A DNA stretch of 11,318 nt, taken from positions 1-11,318 of the forward strand of contig JAKJFK010000037.1 in NCBI GenBank assembly GCA_022704925.1. Direction: 5' to 3'. This document shows, piece after piece, positions 6,396 to 11,318 of the stretch. Position numbers and translations under genes: made by a program. Origin of the DNA: a candidate division TA06 bacterium (lineage in GTDB: Bacteria; Ratteibacteria; UBA8468; MWAK01). The notes beneath the pieces are model-generated. The model ran no database searches. It was not told the origin of the DNA and saw only the letters and a program-made list of their open reading frames with translations. Within the stretch, counting starts at the first letter, position 1. Each line of letters opens with the position of its first letter.

Positions 6396-8099
6396 TCAGC
6401 GGCGCAGCAGCCAGAAGACGAAGCCAATGTTCAGAATCGCCACCAGCAGGCCGGCCAGGAAGCCCAGGACCGAGGTCCGGGAGGGGACCAGGATTTCCAG
6501 TTCGGTGCCGGGGAAGAGGCGGCGGCGCTTGACCGGCACCGTTCCGGCCGGCAGGGTGCAGGGTTTCTCCGTCTGTTCGCCCGGCTGGACCGGGGTGGCG
6601 ACCAGGGCGTAGAAATTGTCGAGGCGCTCCTTTGGGATGTTGCGGGTGAAGAGGCTGACCAGGAGGCCGGCCAGCACGCCGCCGGCCAGCGAAAAGACCA
6701 TCTGCCAGGGCAGGTAGATCTCGGGCCGGCCGCCCTTGAGGATCACCAGTTTCAGCCCCTCCAGGCCGGAGAGGCCGGCCAGAAAGGCGACGAACCAGGC
6801 CCGGGTGGTCAGCCACCAGACGGCGAAGCCGGCCAGGGTCGAGGCCCAGGCGCCGGCCGGGGTCATGCCGCGCCAGAAGAGGCCCAGCCAGAAGGCGATG
6901 CCCATCATGGGCGGGATCATCCAGAAGATTTCCAGTCCCTTGAGGACGCCTGGAAAGAGGTAGGCGAAGATGAGGCCGCCGACCACGACCAGGAGGGTCG
7001 CCCAGCGTCCGATCGCCAGGTAGTGTTTCTGATCGCGGTTCGGCCGCAGCGGCCGGTAAATGTTCTCGGTGAAGAGGGCGGCCGAGGCGATCATGAAGGA
7101 GTCGCAGGAGCTCATTACCGAGGCCAGCAGGGCGGCCAGAAAGAGGCCGAGCATGCCGTGGGAGACGCGGGGCAGGAACTCCCGGGCCACCGCGCCGAAG
7201 ACCTGTTCCGGGTCCATCGCCTGGCCGGCGAAGTAGGCGACCGCCGCCAGGCCGGTCAGGGTCCAGCCGACCGTGCAGATGCGCTTGATGAAGCTGCCGA
7301 ACATGAAGCCGACCCGGCCGTCCATCTCGGTGCGGCCGGCGGCGCAGTTGCCCATCGTGTGCGGCTGGGCCACGATGCCGACCAGTCCGTTGAGGCTGAT
7401 GATGATGATGTAGAAGAGGCCGATTTCGGCCGGCGCCACCAGGGAGAACATGGCCGGATCGGTGATCGAGGCTTTCAGACCGGCTATCCCGCCGGTCGCG
7501 TGCAGGACCAGGGGCATCAGCATGAAGGAGAAGACGATGGTCAGGATCCCCTGGAAGAAGTCGGTGATGATGGCGGCGGCCAGCCCGCCGGCCATGCCGT
7601 AGATGACGACGATGACCGTCATCGCCCAGATTGCCCAGTCGGCCGAGAGGAGGTTGCCGGTGCAGGCGACGATGACCTTGCCCGAGCCCTTGAGCATTAC
7701 GCCCATGGCCACCATCAGCTGGAGGATGCCCACCACGGAGAAGAGCATGGCCACGCTGCGGTTGAAGCGGTACTCAAAGACGTCGGCGGTGGTGACGGCC
7801 CGGAAGCGGCGCATCACCGGGGCGATGAGCCAGTAGAAGGGGGAGACGAAGAGCCAGAGCCACTGGTACCAGATGCCGGAGACCCCGTTGGTGAAGGTCT
7901 TGGCCGCCACGTTCACCGCCTGGTCGGAATGGGTGCCGGTGCCGAAGGTGTGCATGAGCATCATCGCCTTGCCGAAGCGGCGCGGCATGAAGAAATCGGC
8001 AATCCCGGAGAGGCCCCGGCCGGCCATGACGCCGAAGTAGGTGGTGGCGGCCAGGTAGATGATCATGACCAGCCAGTCGGCCTGAGAAAGTCCCAGCAT
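6396..8099 (-). CDS. Sodium:solute symporter (SSS family, LeuT-fold)
   Basis: 567 residues with many hydrophobic segments, as expected for a 13-14 helix SSS (SLC5-like) transporter of the inner membrane, which couples solute uptake to Na+. Family hallmarks: YGMAGGLAAAIITDFFQG at 167-184, matching the conserved GG...TD..Q signature, and ALLASVMSSCDSF near 323-335, where the Ser330/Ser331 region corresponds to the Na2 sodium site in characterised members. A hydrophilic stretch precedes a last helix, VLGFLAGLLVAILN, near the C-terminus. The ATG at 8099 puts the N-terminus just before the first helix (DWLVMIIYLAATTYFG). Gaps are 38 nt from the upstream hydrolase gene and 60 nt to the propeller gene. 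Context points to a sugar or other breakdown product of a glycan as substrate, but SSS substrates (sugars, sialic acid, amino acids, carboxylates, urea) cannot be told apart from this sequence. Confidence 0.95.
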   Translation of the reverse strand: MLGLSQADWLVMIIYLAATTYFGVMAGRGLSGIADFFMPRRFGKAMMLMHTFGTGTHSDQAVNVAAKTFTNGVSGIWYQWLWLFVSPFYWLIAPVMRRFRAVTTADVFEYRFNRSVAMLFSVVGILQLMVAMGVMLKGSGKVIVACTGNLLSADWAIWAMTVIVVIYGMAGGLAAAIITDFFQGILTIVFSFMLMPLVLHATGGIAGLKASITDPAMFSLVAPAEIGLFYIIIISLNGLVGIVAQPHTMGNCAAGRTEMDGRVGFMFGSFIKRICTVGWTLTGLAAVAYFAGQAMDPEQVFGAVAREFLPRVSHGMLGLFLAALLASVMSSCDSFMIASAALFTENIYRPLRPNRDQKHYLAIGRWATLLVVVGGLIFAYLFPGVLKGLEIFWMIPPMMGIAFWLGLFWRGMTPAGAWASTLAGFAVWWLTTRAWFVAFLAGLSGLEGLKLVILKGGRPEIYLPWQMVFSLAGGVLAGLLVSLFTRNIPKERLDNFYALVATPVQPGEQTEKPCTLPAGTVPVKRRRLFPGTELEILVPSRTSVLGFLAGLLVAILNIGFVFWLLRR

Positions 8100-8102
8100 G
8101 TT

Positions 8103-8107
8103 CCCTC
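8103..8107 (-). promoter_or_regulatory. Ribosome binding site of the symporter gene
   Basis: GAGGG on the minus strand, only three nt before the ATG at 8099. The spacing is shorter than usual, but no better nearby in-frame start exists and the membrane-helix pattern supports this Met. Confidence 0.55.
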
Positions 8108-8137
8108 GCTCGGGTTAGCGTGAAAGGTACGGCCTGT

Positions 8138-11100
8138 TTACCAGATGCTGATGGCCCGGACGCCGCCCGGACCCTCCAGGCGCCAGGCGGTTCCGTCCGT
8201 CTCCTGCAGTTCGGCCCGGAGGCCGAGGGCCTGCCCGGTCTTCAGCCCGAGCGTCTTCAGCGGCAGGGCCAGGTGGATGAAGAGATCCTCCGGCCGTTCG
8301 GAGCGGACGCCCTTGAGCGGCGGCGGAGCCTGGCCGGCGGCCAGGCCGGTCAACTCGGCGGAACCGTCCCCGGCCTGCAGGCGGAGCAACGGTTGAAGTG
8401 TTTCGCCCCAGGGCTGGCGGGCGAGGTCCGGGATGAACCGGACCTCCAGGCTGGCCCGGGGATCGGCCGAACTCTTCAGCAGGTGCAGGTCCAGGTAAAG
8501 GTTCTCACCGTCGCGGCTGACCGCCAGTTTCCGTCCCTCGCCCAGGGTCAGCATCGGGTAGCCGGCCCCGTGGATCGAGGGAAAGTTCTTGAAGCCGCCT
8601 TCGGCGACCCGGTTGGCCCGGTAGCCGGCCAGGTCGATCGGAAGGCGGGTCGAAAAGAGGCGGCTCACCAGTTCCAGGTTCATCGCGGCGCCGGGCGGCA
8701 GGGGTATTTCCGGGTGGCTCAGGCAGGGGAAGGCGATTCGGCCGGTTTCGCCCGGCTTCAGGGTGAGGTTGACCGGAAGATCGAAACGGCGGCGGTTGCC
8801 GGCGACCGCGAACCAGCTGGCGGTTCCCAGCTGGGGCAGGGCCGTCAGTTCCAGGGGCGTGGAGAGGTTGTTTTTGAGCCGGATCACGAAATCGGCGGCG
8901 CGGGAGCCGGGGGTCTCCTCCACGTAGGTGACGAAGTCCAGGGCCGGCTCCAGCCGCAGACCGGCCAGGCGCTCCGCCAGGTCCGGCCCGCCGGCCAGGT
9001 AGCGCGGGTTGCTGTCGAGGATGATCTCCCCGTTGGCGGAGAGCGGCTGGACCGCGCCGGTCGTGTCGCGCCGGGTGAGCCCGTCCGTTTTCGTCAGCCG
9101 GCCCTTCAGGATCCGGCCGTCGGTCCAGAGCGCCGCCAGCCGCCCTCCGTCCCTTTCGAACTGATAAACCTGAAGTCCTTGAAACGGGGTGGCCCCGGCC
9201 AGCGGCCGGCTGCCGGCCAGCAGGTTCCCGGCCGCCGCGTAGGCGATGCCGGCCGGCCGGAAGGCGCCGTCGAACTCAAAGAGGGAGGAGCGCGACCAGT
9301 AGGTACCCGGTTCCATGCCCATGATGCGGGCGTCGTAATGGAAGAACCTGGAGACATCCAGTTCGTGGAGCCTTTCCACGAAGAACTTGGCCAGGACGCC
9401 GGCGGTGGCGCCGGTCGGCTGCTCGGTGTAGAGGCTGTCCTTGCTGCCGCCGAAGGTGATGGCCCAGACTTCCTTGCCGGCGGCGCGGGCCGCCTCGATC
9501 TGGGGCTTGGTGTTCGCGGCCAGGTTGGCCCCGCCGGCCAGAATATCGTAAAAATCGTGCTTGCCGCCGGCGGCCGCCATGACCTGGCCGAAGAACTTGA
9601 CCGAGTCCCCGTGCATGACCACCGAGGCGGCCGGGTCGATTTTTTGGACCGCCTGGCGGGCGGCGGCCACCATCTTCTGGTAATGATCGGCCGGCACCCG
9701 GCCGCCGGGTTCGTCCTCCACCATCCAGTAATGGACCCGGCCCCGGTAGTGTTCGACCATTCTGGCCACGAATTCCGTCCAGGCCGCTATGGAAGGATAA
9801 GTCTTGCCCGGCTCCAGGGCCCAGGCCGGGTAGCGGTTGCCGAGGCAGACCACCACCTCGACCCCGTTCTGGTTGGCCAGGTCGATGGCCCAGTCGTACC
9901 AGAGGTAACGGTCCCGCTCCGGGGCGGCCAGGGACATCCGGCCGATGCCGGCCATGGCGCTCAGGGTGTTCAGGTAGCGGAAGCCGAGCCGGTGGAAGAT
10001 GGGCACCGATTCCGGCGAAAGGGTGGCGTAGAGCCCGGTCCGCAGGTCGGCCCGGGGCCGGTCGGGCGGCGGCTCGATCAGGGCGAAGGCCTTGCGGACG
10101 GCCGGCGCCGCGCCGGGGGCCAGCGAGCGGACCACGGCCAGGTAAGCGCCGGGCTGGCTGAGTTCGAGGCGTACCAGCTGGCCGCCCCGCCCCTTTTCGA
10201 CGGCGATGTTCAGCCGCTTTTCCAGGACCGGCTGCAGGTTTAAGTCCAGGATCTTGAGCTCGATTTCGGCCGGAGTGCCGGCGGCCGCCACCTCGACCCC
10301 CACTGGCTCGCCGGTGTAGAAGACCGCGCCCGGCTTGCCGGTTATGACCAGACCGGCCTCCGATTCGTAGGCGCTCCGGTAGGCCGTCAATTCACCCCGT
10401 TCCAGCTGGATGGCGTCGGTCCAGATATCGGTCGGCGCGGCCGCCGGGTCGGGCTGCTTGTCGTTCCAGAGCACGCTCACCTGGATGGTTCCGGTAAAAT
10501 CGGTCGGCAGTTCGAAGCTGGTCGAGGTCCGCTTCCATTCCGGCCCGGTCTCGAGCGGGGCGGTGAAGACCGCCGGCCGGCTCTCCAGGTCCCGGAGGGC
10601 GGTGGCGGTCAACTGGACCGCGGCCGGCTTGAGCGTCCTGAAGTAGCCGCTCAGGGTGAAGCGGCCGCCCCGGGTGACCGGCACCGGCCGGTTGACCAGG
10701 CGGACCGGTCCGATGTCGGGCAGGCGCAGGCAGAAGCGGCCGTGCGGGGCATCAACGGCGGCTTCCAGGTAATCGTCAATGATGAAGCCGCGGCTGGCAT
10801 AGGCCTTGCCCCAGAGATCGTTGAGGCCGGCCTCGAAGCTGGAACCCGGCAGCAGGTTGCCGGCCGGCTCGCCGCCGGAGCCCGGAAGCGGACCCAGTGC
10901 CACCCCGCGCCGGAATTCGCCCTGGTCGCCCAGGTTGCTGGAAAGCCAGACCCAGTAGAGGCGAAGTTCGCGCTGGCCGATCTCCCGGGCGGTGATGGTC
11001 AGCAGATCGCCCGGCCGGGTGGTGGTGAGAACGGCCGTCATCGCCTCCCGGTTGAAGCGCGCGCCGTCCATCTTCAGGCGGGCGACGGCGCCGTTCAGGT

Positions 11101-11318
11101 CAACTTCAAACTGGTTGAGGCCGGTGTCCACGTTCCAGCTCTGGACCAGGACCCGGTAGGAGCCGGGCGGCAGCTCCCGGTCGAGTCGGGCCTGGATGGA
11201 GCTGCCGGTCTGGCGGGTGCCGGCGTAGGAGCGCCCGGAGCCGAGCAGGGCCCGGCCGAACCCGTCGAGCCGGTCGAAGTAGGCGGCGTCCCGGCCCCAG
11301 TGATACTCCTCGGCGGCC
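8138..11318 (-). CDS. Large modular GH-A-like protein, possible pseudo-hydrolase (5' end outside window)
   Basis: The frame is open to the right edge, giving 1059 visible residues. The GTG at 11131 lies inside a beta-strand segment (YRVLVQSWNVDTGLNQFEV), so it is not the true start. Numbering counts from that GTG. Parts: an N-terminal beta domain; a CBM4/9-like jelly roll, about 92-250, opening with NLLPGSSFEAG and closing with IWTDAIQLERG; an Ig-like sandwich, about 265-355; a TIM barrel, about 363-640, with WMVEDEP (Glu474 as candidate acid/base); beta domains; and a C-terminal region, 852-997, resembling CBM9/DOMON-type sugar-binding domains. Domain order and motifs match the plus-strand hydrolase (LFEFDGAFRP versus LFEYDGSLKP). 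At the expected nucleophile position, 85 residues after Glu474, the sequence is AITFGG with Thr559, not Glu, so hydrolase activity is doubtful. It is the first visible gene of the minus cluster, 38 nt before the symporter gene. Probable role: binding or cleaving a glycan outside the cytoplasm. Any signal peptide is out of view. Confidence 0.85.
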   Translation of the reverse strand, partial: AAEEYHWGRDAAYFDRLDGFGRALLGSGRSYAGTRQTGSSIQARLDRELPPGSYRVLVQSWNVDTGLNQFEVDLNGAVARLKMDGARFNREAMTAVLTTTRPGDLLTITAREIGQRELRLYWVWLSSNLGDQGEFRRGVALGPLPGSGGEPAGNLLPGSSFEAGLNDLWGKAYASRGFIIDDYLEAAVDAPHGRFCLRLPDIGPVRLVNRPVPVTRGGRFTLSGYFRTLKPAAVQLTATALRDLESRPAVFTAPLETGPEWKRTSTSFELPTDFTGTIQVSVLWNDKQPDPAAAPTDIWTDAIQLERGELTAYRSAYESEAGLVITGKPGAVFYTGEPVGVEVAAAGTPAEIELKILDLNLQPVLEKRLNIAVEKGRGGQLVRLELSQPGAYLAVVRSLAPGAAPAVRKAFALIEPPPDRPRADLRTGLYATLSPESVPIFHRLGFRYLNTLSAMAGIGRMSLAAPERDRYLWYDWAIDLANQNGVEVVVCLGNRYPAWALEPGKTYPSIAAWTEFVARMVEHYRGRVHYWMVEDEPGGRVPADHYQKMVAAARQAVQKIDPAASVVMHGDSVKFFGQVMAAAGGKHDFYDILAGGANLAANTKPQIEAARAAGKEVWAITFGGSKDSLYTEQPTGATAGVLAKFFVERLHELDVSRFFHYDARIMGMEPGTYWSRSSLFEFDGAFRPAGIAYAAAGNLLAGSRPLAGATPFQGLQVYQFERDGGRLAALWTDGRILKGRLTKTDGLTRRDTTGAVQPLSANGEIILDSNPRYLAGGPDLAERLAGLRLEPALDFVTYVEETPGSRAADFVIRLKNNLSTPLELTALPQLGTASWFAVAGNRRRFDLPVNLTLKPGETGRIAFPCLSHPEIPLPPGAAMNLELVSRLFSTRLPIDLAGYRANRVAEGGFKNFPSIHGAGYPMLTLGEGRKLAVSRDGENLYLDLHLLKSSADPRASLEVRFIPDLARQPWGETLQPLLRLQAGDGSAELTGLAAGQAPPPLKGVRSERPEDLFIHLALPLKTLGLKTGQALGLRAELQETDGTAWRLEGPGGVRAISIW

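Larger units (their letters stand above)
2797..11318 (-). other. Probable four-gene glycan-use operon
   Basis: Four minus-strand genes follow each other with gaps of 38, 60 and 44 nt and end at one strong terminator. No clear promoter is seen within the gaps. Order: large carbohydrate-binding/hydrolase-like protein, Na+ symporter, secreted double propeller, cytoplasmic TIM-barrel protein. The operon start and any regulator lie beyond the right edge. Confidence 0.7.

Noticed and set aside
6360-8123. A 587-codon plus-strand open frame spanning the whole symporter gene
   Set aside because: It is rich in Asp, His, Gln and Gly and lacks domain features. The minus frame is an unmistakable SSS transporter with its helices and signatures.
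8120-10243. A 707-codon plus-strand open frame opposite the large minus-strand hydrolase-like gene
   Set aside because: Its translation is rich in Gly, Gln, Arg and Ala, with no recognisable domain. The minus frame has clear domains and motifs paralogous to another gene in the window. Long antisense frames arise when GC-rich codon use avoids TTA, CTA and TCA.
11129-11131. GTG as the start of the large minus-strand gene
   Set aside because: The upstream frame stays open for 62 more codons to the edge and reads as a continuous beta-strand domain, so the start is outside the window.

Overview
The window is very GC-rich bacterial DNA. It is packed with five long genes, and no gene-free stretch exceeds about 90 bases. 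Large secreted-type glycoside-hydrolase-like proteins with carbohydrate-binding-like modules, a Na+/solute symporter, a double beta-propeller and a TPR-tailed hydrolase, with no SusC/SusD pair, resemble what is seen in uncultured PVC-superphylum lineages (Lentisphaerota, Kiritimatiellota, Planctomycetota) and similar polysaccharide degraders. That placement is an inference from gene style; no marker gene is present.

Layout. Bases 1-2709 (+) hold the 3' part of a multidomain GH-A-like glycoside hydrolase with a C-terminal TPR tail; its start lies left of the window. Bases 2743-2793 hold a strong bidirectional terminator between this gene and the convergent minus-strand cluster. The cluster, in transcription order from the right edge, is: 8138-11318, a second large GH-A-like protein whose 5' end is outside the window; 6396-8099, a sodium:solute symporter; 3777-6335, a secreted protein made of two tandem copies of one beta-propeller; and 2797-3732, a small cytoplasmic TIM-barrel-like hydrolase candidate. 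Gaps of 38, 60 and 44 nt suggest one operon.

How the genes may work together (inference): the large modular protein binds and perhaps cleaves a glycan or glycoside outside the cytoplasm, the propeller protein binds or processes it there, the symporter imports a small product with Na+, and the small TIM-barrel protein acts on it in the cytoplasm.

Most notable points: the two large hydrolase-like genes at the window edges are paralogues sharing the same domain order; the operon copy seems to have lost the Glu at the expected nucleophile position; the propeller gene is a whole-domain tandem duplication with an exact 432-residue period at two conserved His; and one hydrolase is fused to TPR repeats. 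No tRNA, rRNA, CRISPR array, insertion sequence or phage gene was seen.
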